A DNA stretch of 64,000 nt from Lujinxingia vulgaris (GCF_007997005.1 NZ_VOSL01000054.1:248001-312000); one strand, 5' to 3'. Shown: positions 32,827-42,821, counted from the first letter of the stretch. Notes: generated by a model from the sequence alone, not told the origin. Made by a program: numbers and translations.

Positions 32827-33429
32827 GTGAATGACGCGCGTCAGTACTCGCCAGCCTGCGAACGCAACCGCGAGCCCATTCTCCACGAACTTCGCGACCA
32901 CCTCGCCAGCGCGCAACATGTCTGGGAGGTGGGGAGCGGCACGGGCCAGCACGCCGTCTATTTTGCGGCGCATCTTCCGCATCTGATCTGGCAGCCCTCC
33001 GACCGCTCGCAGTACCACGCCAGCATCGAGGCCTGGCGCGCTGAGACCGCGCTCCCCAACCTGCGACCGGTGCTCGCGTTTGATCTTTTTGATGAGGCCC
33101 CCCCGCTTGAGCGCACCGACGCGATCATCGCGTGCAACGTCATCCATATTGCGCCCTTTGAGGCCACCGACCGCCTCTTCGCGCACGCCCGAGCCGCGCT
33201 GAACCCGGGCGGAAAGGTCATCCTCTACGGCCCTTTTGTTCACCCAGATCGCGCGCTGGAGGAGAGCAACCAGCGCTTTGATCAGATGCTGCGCCAGCGT
33301 GATCCGCAAAGCGGGATTCGCCCGCTGGCGGAGGTCGACGCGAAGGCGCGTGCCTGCGGGTTCGAGCGCGCGCTCACACGTCGGATGCCCGCCAACAACG
33401 ATCTGCTGGTCTTTGAGCGCCCGCTCTAA
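32827..33429 (+). CDS. DUF938 SAM-dependent methyltransferase-like protein
   Basis: 200 residues from a GTG with GGAG six bases upstream. It has the standard DUF938 pattern: RQYSPACERNREPI at the N-terminus, the SAM loop WEVGSGTGQHAVYFA, QPSDRSQYHAS, IIACNVIHIAPF, NPGGKVILYGPF and a closing NNDLLVFERP. A cytoplasmic class I methyltransferase of unknown acceptor. Its TAA overlaps the stop codon of the convergent Sel1 gene by three bases, so no terminator separates them. Confidence 0.9.
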   Translation: MNDARQYSPACERNREPILHELRDHLASAQHVWEVGSGTGQHAVYFAAHLPHLIWQPSDRSQYHASIEAWRAETALPNLRPVLAFDLFDEAPPLERTDAIIACNVIHIAPFEATDRLFAHARAALNPGGKVILYGPFVHPDRALEESNQRFDQMLRQRDPQSGIRPLAEVDAKARACGFERALTRRMPANNDLLVFERPL

Positions 33430-35258
33430 GGTTTCAAGCGCGCGCACGCCCAGTCATCGCCCTGCTCGCAGCCCCGCTCCAGCAGCCGGCGCCCGTCCTG
33501 GGCGCGGTCCGGGTCGCTCAGGAGCATCGCACCGCGGCGACTGCAGGCGTGCTCCTGACCCAGCCCGCAGGCTTTAGCGTAGAGGAGCATCGCGCGATCG
33601 TGATCCTCGCGCACCACCTGCCCCGCCTCATAGAGGTGCCCCAGGCGCAGGCAGCTCTCGCCATCATCGGCCTCACAGCCAGCGGCCATCACCCGACGGG
33701 CACGCTGCGGGCTCTGAGGCACCCGCGCGTCATCCATCAGGATCGCGGCGGCCCGGCTGCACGCCCGCCCCGGTTCAAGGCGACAGGCCCGCTCAAAGGC
33801 CTCCAGCGCCTCGATCACCTCGTCGGCACCGGCGGCGCGATCAAAGAGGCGATGCCCGAGATGCCAGCACGACCGACCGAAGCCTCCCTCACACCCTTTG
33901 CGGTAAGCCTCAATGGCCTCGGGGCTTCCGGCGCGCGCCTCGCCAGCGAGCTCAAAGCTCACCGCGACGTTGTAGCACCCCTTCGGCCAGCCCGACTCAC
34001 AGGCCCGCTGGTGCAGCGCCTCGGCCAGCGCCGCGTCCTTCTCGGTGCCGCGCCCGTCTTCCACCATCAACGCCAGCGCATCACAGGACTGGCCGCTTCC
34101 GCGCTCGCACCCGATCCAGAAGTGCACTACAGCCTGCGCCTCATCGACCTCCCCGCCGCGCCCGTCTCTGAGCGCCACACCCAGGTTATAACACCCCCGA
34201 GCGCTGCCCATCTCACAGGCCTGCTCAAAAGTCTCGCGCGCCTGCACCGGTCCGCCCACGATGCCGCGCCCCTGCAGCTGCAACACCCCCAAACTCGCAC
34301 ACCCCACCGTGTTGTTCGCCTCACAGGCCTGAACATAGAGCTCGCCGGCGCGGCGAGAACTCTCGCTGACCCCGACGCCGCGCTCATAGAGCATCCCCAG
34401 CAGCGTGCAGCCGTAGTACTCGCCAGCCTCACACCCCCGACGGTAAAGCGCGGCGGCGCGCTGCGGATCTTTGCCGCGGCCTCGCCCCTCCTCGGCAAAC
34501 GCCCCGGCCAGCACACACGAGAGCGCGACCTCGGAGTCACACCCCGCTCGCAAAAACGCCAGCACCCGCGCCGAGTCATCATCGTCCTCGGCGCTGGCTC
34601 CGAGCCGCAGACCGTAATGCTCCTGAAGATCGCCGCAGCCCTGCACATCGCCGCCGGCGCAGGCGCGCGTGAAGTAGGTCACCGCAAGCTCCGGGGAGGG
34701 CTCCACCGCGTTGCCAAAATGGTAGAGTCCGCCGAGCTGACGGCAGCTCGGGGCATCACCCAGCTCGCAGCCCCGCTCCCAGGTAAGCAGCGCCCGCTCG
34801 GCGTGGACCTCGCCACCCTGGCCGTGAAACTGCATCCAGCCAGCCCCCAGACATGAGGCGCTGGCCCCCAGCTCACAGCCCCGCTCATAAAGCGACCGGG
34901 CCACATCGAGGTCTTGCTCCACCCCGCGACCGAGCACGCGCAGCGACGCCAGCGCCGCACACCCCGAGCCCACCTCGCGTGTGCAACCCTCTTCGAGCAC
35001 GACGACCGCCGCGCTGAGATCTTCGGGGATCGGGGTGCCATCCCAGAGGTAGCGATCCAGCCCGGAGCACGCCGCAGACAGCTCGCAGAGGTTCTGCGCT
35101 TCGGGCGAAGTTCCCCGCTCCCCTTCGGCCTCCGAAGCCGGGGCGCTGTCCATCGTCTGAGGCAGCGCCACCGACGCACCCGACGCGCATCCGGCCACGC
35201 CCAGCCAGCCGAGCACCACCAGCATCACCCCCCACACTCTACGATCTCTTACAAGCAC
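33426..35258 (-). CDS. Sel1-repeat lipoprotein
   Basis: 610 residues from GTG 35258 (GGAGG eleven bases upstream, rather far). A lipoprotein signal ends LGVAGC. From about residue 95 the rest is some 13-14 Sel1-like repeats of 36-38 residues. Each holds a conserved pair of cysteines, as in GCELGASASCLGAGWM, CEAGEYYGCTLLGML and CEMGSARGCYNLGV, so adjacent repeats are probably stapled by disulfides as in HcpC-type proteins. Such solenoids bind partner proteins. The location is periplasmic or on the outer membrane. It is divergent from the Ser/Thr kinase gene at 35418, and Sel1 proteins often work with kinases, but no link is shown. Confidence 0.82.
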   Translation of the reverse strand: MLVRDRRVWGVMLVVLGWLGVAGCASGASVALPQTMDSAPASEAEGERGTSPEAQNLCELSAACSGLDRYLWDGTPIPEDLSAAVVVLEEGCTREVGSGCAALASLRVLGRGVEQDLDVARSLYERGCELGASASCLGAGWMQFHGQGGEVHAERALLTWERGCELGDAPSCRQLGGLYHFGNAVEPSPELAVTYFTRACAGGDVQGCGDLQEHYGLRLGASAEDDDDSARVLAFLRAGCDSEVALSCVLAGAFAEEGRGRGKDPQRAAALYRRGCEAGEYYGCTLLGMLYERGVGVSESSRRAGELYVQACEANNTVGCASLGVLQLQGRGIVGGPVQARETFEQACEMGSARGCYNLGVALRDGRGGEVDEAQAVVHFWIGCERGSGQSCDALALMVEDGRGTEKDAALAEALHQRACESGWPKGCYNVAVSFELAGEARAGSPEAIEAYRKGCEGGFGRSCWHLGHRLFDRAAGADEVIEALEAFERACRLEPGRACSRAAAILMDDARVPQSPQRARRVMAAGCEADDGESCLRLGHLYEAGQVVREDHDRAMLLYAKACGLGQEHACSRRGAMLLSDPDRAQDGRRLLERGCEQGDDWACARLKP

Positions 35259-35417
35259 GGCAGTTCTAACCTCCCGGCCGCTATGGTAACGTCGGCGTAG
35301 TTCAGTGAGCAAGCACCTACGCGGCGCCGAGCCACCTCTCGGATACCTCGCAGCCTCCGGCCCGTCCGGGGCGGTGCGCTTTGAACCTCTCCACTGCACA
35401 CGACCCGCAGGAGCGTT

Positions 35418-37247
35418 GTGACCACGATGGATGCCGGGGACTTCTTAGAACGCGCGACGATCATCGGTGGCAAGTACCGCCTCGATGAGCTGATCGGCCG
35501 CGGCGGCTTTAGCAACGTCTACGGCGGCGTGCATACCGGTATGGATCGGCGCGTGGCCGTGAAGATCTTCGACCCCTCGCTGCCCGCCAACCAGGACCCG
35601 GCCCGTGCGCAACGGCGCGCCGAGCGCTTTGAGCGCGAGGCCCGCCTGGTCAGCAAGCTCACCCACCCCAACACCGTCACCATCTTCGACTACGGCGTCG
35701 ATAAAGAGGGCCTGCTCTACCTGGTGATGGAGTACATCGAGGGCCCCACCCTCAAAGAGGCCATCGCCGAGCGCGGCCCCTTTGAGGAGCGCGCCGCCGT
35801 CACCACCTTTCTGCAGATCCTGGCCAGCCTGGAAGAAGCGCACCACCGCAACATGCTCCACCGCGACTTAAAGCCGGCCAACATCATGCTCACCCGCAAC
35901 TTCAAGGGTGAAGAGATCGTCAAAGTCCTTGATTTTGGCATCGCGCGCATCGTCGGTGAGTCCGCTCCGGAGACCGGCCCCAACGGCCGAAAGCTCTTTC
36001 TGGGCACCCCGCGCTACGCCCCGCCCGAGCAGCTGCGCGGGCTGGAGCTGAGCTTTGCCACCGACATCTTCGCCGTGGGCGCGCTCCTCTATGAGACGCT
36101 GGTCGGCCAGCCGATGATCGCCTCCTCCACGCTGCGGGACTGCGCGCGCGAGGTCCGCGAGACGCCGGGCTGGAAGATGCCGTCCACGCTCACCCTTCGC
36201 CCCGCGCTGGTGGAGGTGGTTGAGCGGGCGGTGAGCAAAGATCCGGCGAAGCGTTTTGCCTCGGCCTCCGAGATGCTGCAGGCGCTGGAGGCCTGCGAGG
36301 TCGTCGCCCGCGACGAGCTTCCCGATCCGACCAGCGAGGAGGAGTCGCTCTTTGGCGCCAGCGGTCGGCTGATGGACCCTAACGTGCTCGATCCGGATCA
36401 GTCCCAGAACTATTTTCTATGGGCCTCCCAGCCCCGCGAGCAGCGCTCGACGCCGCCGCCCTCCCCCGCCCGCTCCCCTCGCCATACCCCGGCACGCCAA
36501 CCACGCTCGACCCCGGGCCGCCCCCCTCGCCACACCCCGGGAGGCGCACTGCCCACCGCTTCAGGCCCGCACACCGCACTTGAGAGCGATCTGGAGCTCG
36601 ATCTGCCGCGGCGCCCCTCTCGCCACACGCCCGACCACCAGGCCAGCGCGCCGACCACACGCCCGATGGCCGCCGCTACGCCGACCACGCGCCGCGTGCG
36701 CCACGCACCCGCACGGCGGCGCTCACTGCTGCTGCTCGCGCCCCTGGCCCTTGTCTTGCTGGCCGCCGGAATCTGGGGCTACCAGCAGCGCACCGCAGCC
36801 GATGACCCGGCCGCCCCGGCTTCAAGCGCGACGACCCCACTCGTCACAGACGACGAACCCGGCGAGCCGCCACCTCCCGCCGCCCCGCGCACCAGCCCCT
36901 TCACCACCGAGGGCATCCTGCTGGCAGCCCGCTCCGAGGGCTGGCGCGTGGTCAGCGCACGCGATCCGGTCACGATCAAGGGGCTCTCCTACCAGGCCAC
37001 CGCCCTTGCCCGTGGCCCTTCCACCCTTGAGGTCACCATCTACCAGGCCGAGGATCGCGAGGCCCTCGATGACATCGTCGCCACAATCAAAGCGCCCGAT
37101 CTGCATCTTCTGCTCGACCACCACGTCGTGCGCATCCACCCCCGCGATGATCGCGCCACCCGCGACGCCACCGCCCTGCTGGAGCGCCTTCGAGCGTACC
37201 GCGCGCTCGTCTACGCCGAACTCAACGACTCCCCCCCTTCTCCTTGA
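35418..37247 (+). CDS. Transmembrane Ser/Thr protein kinase
   Basis: 609 residues from a GTG with AGGAG four bases upstream. The kinase domain is complete: glycine loop IGRGGFSNVYGG (26-37), Lys49 in VAVKIF, HRDLKPANIML (148-158), DFG (172-174) and APPEQL. Residues about 330-430 are a Pro/Arg-rich linker with three RHTP motifs. One membrane helix follows (LLLLAPLALVLLAAGIWGY, near 440) and then a 150-residue extracytoplasmic domain of unknown ligand. A typical myxobacterial-type receptor kinase. The linker Ser/Thr-Pro sites could be phosphorylated. Divergent from the Sel1 lipoprotein gene. Confidence 0.92.
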   Translation: MTTMDAGDFLERATIIGGKYRLDELIGRGGFSNVYGGVHTGMDRRVAVKIFDPSLPANQDPARAQRRAERFEREARLVSKLTHPNTVTIFDYGVDKEGLLYLVMEYIEGPTLKEAIAERGPFEERAAVTTFLQILASLEEAHHRNMLHRDLKPANIMLTRNFKGEEIVKVLDFGIARIVGESAPETGPNGRKLFLGTPRYAPPEQLRGLELSFATDIFAVGALLYETLVGQPMIASSTLRDCAREVRETPGWKMPSTLTLRPALVEVVERAVSKDPAKRFASASEMLQALEACEVVARDELPDPTSEEESLFGASGRLMDPNVLDPDQSQNYFLWASQPREQRSTPPPSPARSPRHTPARQPRSTPGRPPRHTPGGALPTASGPHTALESDLELDLPRRPSRHTPDHQASAPTTRPMAAATPTTRRVRHAPARRRSLLLLAPLALVLLAAGIWGYQQRTAADDPAAPASSATTPLVTDDEPGEPPPPAAPRTSPFTTEGILLAARSEGWRVVSARDPVTIKGLSYQATALARGPSTLEVTIYQAEDREALDDIVATIKAPDLHLLLDHHVVRIHPRDDRATRDATALLERLRAYRALVYAELNDSPPSP

Positions 37248-37308
37248 CAGCCTGTAGCCGCTGCGCGTTCACTGTAATGACCCTGCCATTCGCCAAACTG
37301 ACCCCACA

Positions 37309-38043
37309 ATGAAGATGATGGTGCCGATGTCTCGCAACCACTCGCCAGTCCTCGCCATGTGTGCCTTTTTCGGGCTCACCCTCGCCATGACCGCTCCTGC
37401 CGCCGCCCAGTCGCGCCTGATCCTCGGCGGCACCGCCTACTCCGAGACCGGTGAACTCACCGGCGAGCAGCAGATCAGCGTCCAGGAAAACGACGAGAGC
37501 TTCTCCTATGAGAACGCCGACTTTCTGAGCGCGCGCATCCTCTATCTGCGCCCCTTCAAGGAGAGCTTCCGCATCGGCGGCGGCATCGACTTTATCGGCA
37601 ACTACCGCGCCAGCGTGCTCGACGAGGAGGGGCAACCTCAGGATCCGATCGAGGTCTACGAGTTCGGTCCGCTGCTCGAGGTAATGGCTCACGCCGAGTG
37701 GGGCATCGACATCACCGAGAAGATCGGTGTGGGCCTGGGCGCCCAGCTTGGCCTCTCCGGGCTCTTTCCCCGCGGCGATCTTCGCGAGGAGATCCTGGAA
37801 CTTCAGGACCAGGACGTAAGCACCTTCATGCTGCCGCGCCTCGGCTGGAGCGTCGCCCCTCAGGTCTCGGCTCGCTACAAGCTCGACGACCGCCTGGCGC
37901 TGCGCGCCGACGCCGGCGTGCAATGGCAGACGATCTGGATCTTCAACACCGAGCAGACCGTCAACGACGTCGCCTTTCGCAAAGAATGGACCGCCAGCAC
38001 CGTGCGTACCCGGGTGGGGCTGTCCCTGGAGATTCAACTCTGA
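37309..38043 (+). CDS. Exported protein, probable small outer-membrane beta-barrel
   Basis: 244 residues. A signal peptide (hydrophobic core then PAAAQS, cleavage after about residue 35) is followed by alternating hydrophobic/polar strands (LILGGTAYSET, ARILYLRPF, FRIGGGIDFIGNYRAS, GVGLGAQLGLSG, LALRADAGVQWQTIW). It ends in VRTRVGLSLEIQL, a strand whose last residues resemble an outer-membrane targeting end, although the last residue is Leu rather than the usual Phe. An eight-stranded barrel is the simplest model. No named family recognised. The start has no strong ribosome site; a second ATG a few codons on could be used. Confidence 0.65.
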   Translation: MKMMVPMSRNHSPVLAMCAFFGLTLAMTAPAAAQSRLILGGTAYSETGELTGEQQISVQENDESFSYENADFLSARILYLRPFKESFRIGGGIDFIGNYRASVLDEEGQPQDPIEVYEFGPLLEVMAHAEWGIDITEKIGVGLGAQLGLSGLFPRGDLREEILELQDQDVSTFMLPRLGWSVAPQVSARYKLDDRLALRADAGVQWQTIWIFNTEQTVNDVAFRKEWTASTVRTRVGLSLEIQL

Positions 38044-38152
38044 TCGCAGGCCTGGCGGGCTGATTTGACCGCCCGGACCTGCCCCGATACCCTGACCTTA
38101 CCCGCTTCGTGCCCGACAACCTGGCCCCGCGCCGTCCTCTCAGGGAGGCTCC

Positions 38153-39970
38153 GTGAACCGTCCTCAAGCACGCCCCACCCCCAGCCGCGGCTGGCTGCGA
38201 TGGTTGACCCCGCTGGCATTGAGCCTGGCGCTGGTCGCCTGCCACGAGAGTGACTTCGACCCGCGCGATCCCGCCCGCGGACCGGGTAGCGCCGTAGGCG
38301 ACGGGTCGACCATCACCGACGGCAACTTCCCCGGCGGCAATGACACGATCCCCGCCGCCCTCGACGTCGAGCCCCCTCAGGGCGCCCAGGTGCCCGACTG
38401 CGGCGCCGACTGCCTCTCTTTCTGCGACGCGCAGGGTTTTGAGAACCCCGTTCACCAGGGCCTGTGCACCAGCCTCTGGGGCGTGGGCCTGGAGCCGCAG
38501 CCCGTCTACGCCAACGAGGCCTGCCGCCGCCTGCACGTCGACCTGACCGGGCGCTTCCCGACCCGCGACGAGGTCAACCGCCTCTGCGCCGGCAGGTCCT
38601 GGGATGACATCGTCAAGACCCTCCTCGACTCCGAAGCCTTCGTGGAGGTCAACCAGCGCCACTGGGCAGACCGCTTCCTCTACAACACCCGGGCGCTGAG
38701 CATTGAGCGCATCTACGATATGGACGCGCTCGTCGGCAAACTTTACCGCGGGGAGGTCGCCTACGATCACTTCGCCGCCATCGCCAGCGCCCACCCCGTG
38801 CTCACCCGCCGCCATGATACCGCCGGCGACCGGGCCGAAGCCCTCTTCCACCTCTTTATGGGCCGCCCTCCCCTGGGCAGCGAGCGCAGCGACCTGGCCC
38901 GCCTCTACACCCTGTGGACCAACGGCTACTACGATCACCCCACCCTCAACATGCGCCTGAGCGACTCCTTTATCCGCTACCGCTGCGTGGATGAGGAAGG
39001 CAACATCGACCCGGAGAGCCGCGGCCAGTGCACGAGCATCTTGTACGGCTACAACGAGCTCATCCTCACCCCCGACATCCGCTCGGTCGGCGAGGATAAC
39101 CAGATGTGGAGCGGACTTCTGCGCGCCGATGAGTGGGAGAAGCTGCAGATGCCCGGCCGCCTGCTCGCCAGGCAACAGGCCTTCTGGGAGACGGCCGTCG
39201 ACGATGTGATTGAGCGCTACCTGGGCTACGACCTGGGCACCATGGTCCCCGAAGTTCGCGCCGCGCTCGTCGACCACCTGCTCGCCCACGACGGCGACAT
39301 CCGCTCGGTGCACCACGCCATCCTCACCTCGGTGGCCTACCTGCAGAGCGCGCGCGGGCTCACCGACACCGACCACCGCTGGACCTTCGGGCCCTTAAAG
39401 CAGGTCGACTCCGAGGTCTGGCTCGACACCATCAAGCACTCCGTCGACTACGAGCTCTCCAGCTGCGACCACCGCATCAGCGACCCGCGCGATCTTCTCG
39501 ACGCCGACTCCATCAGCGCCATCGCGCTTCTGGAAGCCTCCAAATGGGAGATGCGCGAAGACGGCGACGATGTGCGCCGTGACTACAGCGACCTGGCCCG
39601 CAACCTGGGCGGCTGCCCGGCCAACGAGGTCGGCGGACGCTTTAAGATCGTCAGCATCCTGACCACCTCCACCCAGCTCAACTTCGTCAACCAGGTCTGC
39701 AACCCGGCGATGACCGAGGGCCGCGGCGCCGCCATCGAGACGCTGCTCCCCGACGGCGTGCACCCCGACGCCGCGGTCACCCCGCAGCTCGCGACACAGA
39801 TCGTGGAGCACCAGGTCGAGACCTTCTTCGGCCGCCCCCTCACCGATGACGAACGCGAGATGGCCGCCACCCACGGCGACACCTGCGAGCGGGCACGCTG
39901 CCGCGCCGCCGAGTTCGCCCGCCCTGGCTGCTTTGCCCTGCTCTCCAGCTCCGAGATGCTCTTTTACTGA
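38153..39970 (+). CDS. DUF1549-like lipoprotein, first gene of DUF1501 operon
   Basis: 605 residues from a GTG with AGGGAGG four bases upstream. The signal ends LVAC, a lipoprotein. The stretch CRRLHVDLTGRFPTRDEVN is the DUF1549 signature (planctomycete-type RRLxLDLTGxxPTxxEV), followed by WDDIVKTLLDSEAFVE and HWADRFLYN. The C-terminal 250 residues may correspond to the DUF1553/1585-type part, more weakly. Cys-rich N-terminal linker. In Planctomycetes such proteins pair with DUF1501; here the next gene is DUF1501, 29 bp downstream. The role is not established; these are proposed to act in exported polymer or carbohydrate processing. Confidence 0.72.
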   Translation: MNRPQARPTPSRGWLRWLTPLALSLALVACHESDFDPRDPARGPGSAVGDGSTITDGNFPGGNDTIPAALDVEPPQGAQVPDCGADCLSFCDAQGFENPVHQGLCTSLWGVGLEPQPVYANEACRRLHVDLTGRFPTRDEVNRLCAGRSWDDIVKTLLDSEAFVEVNQRHWADRFLYNTRALSIERIYDMDALVGKLYRGEVAYDHFAAIASAHPVLTRRHDTAGDRAEALFHLFMGRPPLGSERSDLARLYTLWTNGYYDHPTLNMRLSDSFIRYRCVDEEGNIDPESRGQCTSILYGYNELILTPDIRSVGEDNQMWSGLLRADEWEKLQMPGRLLARQQAFWETAVDDVIERYLGYDLGTMVPEVRAALVDHLLAHDGDIRSVHHAILTSVAYLQSARGLTDTDHRWTFGPLKQVDSEVWLDTIKHSVDYELSSCDHRISDPRDLLDADSISAIALLEASKWEMREDGDDVRRDYSDLARNLGGCPANEVGGRFKIVSILTTSTQLNFVNQVCNPAMTEGRGAAIETLLPDGVHPDAAVTPQLATQIVEHQVETFFGRPLTDDEREMAATHGDTCERARCRAAEFARPGCFALLSSSEMLFY

Positions 39971-39999
39971 GTGCCTGCCCAACCTCGACGAGGACTACG

Positions 40000-41412
40000 A
40001 TGACCGATCATAACGCCAAAAAAGGTTTCAAGCCCGGGCGGCGCTCCTTCCTCAAAGGCATGGGCGTGGCCGCGGCCACCATCGCCATGCCGCATGTCTG
40101 GGTGCCCAACAAGGCGCTCGCCCAGACCGAGGCGCGCGGCGCGGCCAAACACCTGATCTACATCCGCCTCTCCGGCGGCTTCCGCTTCAGCGCGGCCTTC
40201 AACGGGGATACCGCCTCGGAGTTCAACCCCTTCGGCAAAGCCGAAAACGTCGCCAGCGCCACCGAGTGGGGCGTGGGCAAACTCTTTGAGCTCGCCGGCT
40301 GGCTCAACGGCGACCAGGGCGCCGAGCGCGCCGCGCTCGGCATGCGCCCGGTCACCGAGATGTCCGACCAGATGGCGGTGCTCCCCTGCGTCGACCACGA
40401 GCCCCTCTCAGCCCGCGCCGACGGCAACCACAACACCGGCCTGCAACGCTTCAACACCGGCTATGTCGGCGGCGGCACGAGCTTTCTGACGATGATCAAC
40501 TACGGCCTGCGCGAGCGCTTCGCGCTCGCTCGTGAGCAGGGCACCGTGGCGCTGCCGGCCTTCTCGCTCGGCGACTCCGGCATGGCCATGGGCGCCGGCC
40601 CCTACGCCGCCCACCGCCCGCCTGTGATGCAGGGCGACGGCTTTGAGCGCTTCGGCTTCTCGGCGGCCAACACCCTGCCCGACTGGGCCCAGTCGATGGC
40701 CAGCTCCGTCGATGAGCGCTACCGGGCGATCCACCACCCTCAGAACCGCGCCGGCGTCGACGCCTACATGCAGACCCGGGCGGCCACCGAGCTCTACGCC
40801 GAGATCTTCAACGACGAGATCCTCAAGATCCGCAACAACTCCGATGAGCCCATCGACGGGCTGAGCAACCGCCAGCTCGCCACGATCTTCGGCGACAGCC
40901 GCGCCGCCCGAAACGTCCGCCTGGCGCTGCGCCTCTTTCACTTCGGCTGCCCGGCGGTCTACCTCAACCAGGGCTCCTACGACATGCACTCCGGCGAGGA
41001 GGCCGGGCTGCCGCGTCATATGGAAGAGCTCGGGCGGATTTTAAGCGGCCTGGAGGTCGCGCTCAAAGCCATGGACCACCCGGACGGTGGCACCTACTGG
41101 GACAACACGCTGGTGGTCTGCGGCAGCGAGTTCGGCCGCACCGCCCGCGGCAGCCGCTTCAACTCCGCCCGCGGCAGCGACCACGCCGGCGACTACGCCA
41201 CCCGCTGGATGTCGATGCCCGTGATGGGCGGCCTGGTCACCGCGGCCGGCAACGGCGGCAAATCCTTCGGGATGACGCGCCCCTCCGATCTGGCCCCGGA
41301 GGGCCAGGTCTACAGCTACCGCTCGCTGCTCAAAACCCTGATGGACGCGCTGGGCTGTGATCACCGCGAGTTCTTCCCCGCCGATCGCCCCTTCGACGAT
41401 CTCTTCGCCTGA
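40000..41412 (+). CDS. DUF1501 protein with Tat signal
   Basis: 470 residues. The twin-arginine signal is PGRRSFLKGMGVAAATIAMP with cleavage likely after ALA (about residue 40), so it is exported folded. The body fits DUF1501, an alkaline-phosphatase/sulfatase-fold family: HLIYIRLSGGF at the start, VLPCVDHEPLS, NHNTGLQRFNTG, TLVVCGSEFGRTAR and RGSDHAGDYATRW, the last pair resembling the metal-ligand region of sulfatases. Hydrolytic function is plausible but unproved. Second gene of the three-gene operon. Confidence 0.85.
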   Translation: MTDHNAKKGFKPGRRSFLKGMGVAAATIAMPHVWVPNKALAQTEARGAAKHLIYIRLSGGFRFSAAFNGDTASEFNPFGKAENVASATEWGVGKLFELAGWLNGDQGAERAALGMRPVTEMSDQMAVLPCVDHEPLSARADGNHNTGLQRFNTGYVGGGTSFLTMINYGLRERFALAREQGTVALPAFSLGDSGMAMGAGPYAAHRPPVMQGDGFERFGFSAANTLPDWAQSMASSVDERYRAIHHPQNRAGVDAYMQTRAATELYAEIFNDEILKIRNNSDEPIDGLSNRQLATIFGDSRAARNVRLALRLFHFGCPAVYLNQGSYDMHSGEEAGLPRHMEELGRILSGLEVALKAMDHPDGGTYWDNTLVVCGSEFGRTARGSRFNSARGSDHAGDYATRWMSMPVMGGLVTAAGNGGKSFGMTRPSDLAPEGQVYSYRSLLKTLMDALGCDHREFFPADRPFDDLFA

Positions 41413-41421
41413 GAGCTGCCG

Positions 41422-42804
41422 ATGTTCGCGCAACGACTTCATACCCTGCTTCTCTGCGGCTGCCTGGCCACCGTCTCGCTGGCCTGCGGCCCCGACTTCT
41501 CGGCCGACGCCCTGGGCGACTTTTCTAACTTTGATCCTCAGCGCCCCGACTTCGGCGACGAGCAGCAAAACGCCCCGCCGACTTACGAGGGCGACAACGC
41601 CATGGTGATCGAAGCCATCGAGCGCTACCGCACCGGCAACGACCTGCACAAAAAGGTCGTCACCCGCACCTGCAGCCCTAACGGCGGCGTCTGCCACAAC
41701 CAGTCGGAGTACCCCGATCTGCGCACGCCGGCCAACTTCCTGGCCACCATCAACGCCCCGTGCAACGTGCAGCCGGGCGACTGGACCTCGGTCGATGATC
41801 GCTGCGAGCAGAGCGGCGATCGCTTCTTCATCGCCGGTCAGAACGCCTCGGAGGTCGAGATCGGCCACGTCGAGTACATCGCCGGCGACATCGGGGATTA
41901 CCGCGCCGAAGACATGGTGCCCGAGGCCGGCAGCCCCGGCTTTCACGTCTTTTTGCGCGACCCGCTCCCCATTGAGCGCGAAGAGGTCTGGGGCGGGGGC
42001 CGCTTCATCCGTACCTTCATCAACGATGAGGGCATCATTGAAGATCTTCCCTACGCCACCTTCACCACCCGCTGGTGGATCCTCGACGGCGGTCGCCACC
42101 TCGTCGGCGAAGTGCGCAACTACCAGATCGACCAGGTCAATGAGCTCAACAGCGTCGGCATCGTCCAGGGCGACATGAACCGCAACGGCATCTACGGCGC
42201 CCGCGAAGAGCGCCCCGTCTCGCTGCTGACCCCGGGTAGCCCCGAGCGCAGCTACCTCATCGGTCGCATGCGCGGCACGATGATGGGCGAGCCCGTGGCC
42301 GGCTCGCGTATGCCGCTTGCCAACCAGCCCCTGACCATTCCCGAGATGCTCGCCCTCTTCTGCTTTGTGGAGGGCCTGCCCGCCGACGGCACCTGGCCCG
42401 ATATGGGTGCGCCCATCAACTACGCCGAGTGCAGCTACAGCGAGGATCCCGAAAACCTCAACCTCCTGGGCGAAGGCGTCACCTGGAAGGGCCGCGTCTC
42501 CAAAGTCTTGCAGGCCAACTGCGGCGGCTGCCACGGCGGCAACAACCCGGCCGAAGATCTGGATCTGCGCAGCGAAGACGCCTACGAGCACCTCTTCGAC
42601 GCCTCGGTGCAGAACCCCGAGCTCAAGCTCATTGAGCCCGGCGAGCCCGAGCGCAGCTACCTCTGGCTCAAGCTCATCAACGACGAGAGCATCGAGGGCT
42701 ACCCGATGCCCTACAACCCCCTGACCGGTGAAGGCAGCCTGCGCGAAGGCGAACTTGGCGATATTCAGACCTGGATCACCAACGGCGCCATCCGCGACGA
42801 ATAG
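41422..42804 (+). CDS. Haem-motif (CXXCH) lipoprotein of the DUF1501 operon
   Basis: 460 residues. The lipoprotein signal ends VSLAC. Near the C-terminus NCGGCHGG is a c-type haem-binding CXXCH within a cytochrome c-like segment (VLQANCGGCH onward, with MPYNPLTGEG as possible distal Met region). An N-terminal RTCSPNGGVCHN is C-x6-CH and is probably a relic or a second non-canonical site. The middle has beta-rich segments. Third gene, nine bp after the DUF1501 stop, so one operon. Planctomycete homologues join such haem domains to DUF1549/1553 in one chain; here they are separate. Confidence 0.75.
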   Translation: MFAQRLHTLLLCGCLATVSLACGPDFSADALGDFSNFDPQRPDFGDEQQNAPPTYEGDNAMVIEAIERYRTGNDLHKKVVTRTCSPNGGVCHNQSEYPDLRTPANFLATINAPCNVQPGDWTSVDDRCEQSGDRFFIAGQNASEVEIGHVEYIAGDIGDYRAEDMVPEAGSPGFHVFLRDPLPIEREEVWGGGRFIRTFINDEGIIEDLPYATFTTRWWILDGGRHLVGEVRNYQIDQVNELNSVGIVQGDMNRNGIYGAREERPVSLLTPGSPERSYLIGRMRGTMMGEPVAGSRMPLANQPLTIPEMLALFCFVEGLPADGTWPDMGAPINYAECSYSEDPENLNLLGEGVTWKGRVSKVLQANCGGCHGGNNPAEDLDLRSEDAYEHLFDASVQNPELKLIEPGEPERSYLWLKLINDESIEGYPMPYNPLTGEGSLREGELGDIQTWITNGAIRDE

Positions 42805-42821
42805 CCCCCGCTCTCCTTGCC

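Noticed and set aside
41655-41705. Second haem site RTCSPNGGVCHN in the operon's third protein
   Set aside because: Spacing is C-x6-CH, not CXXCH, so not a normal c-type haem site.
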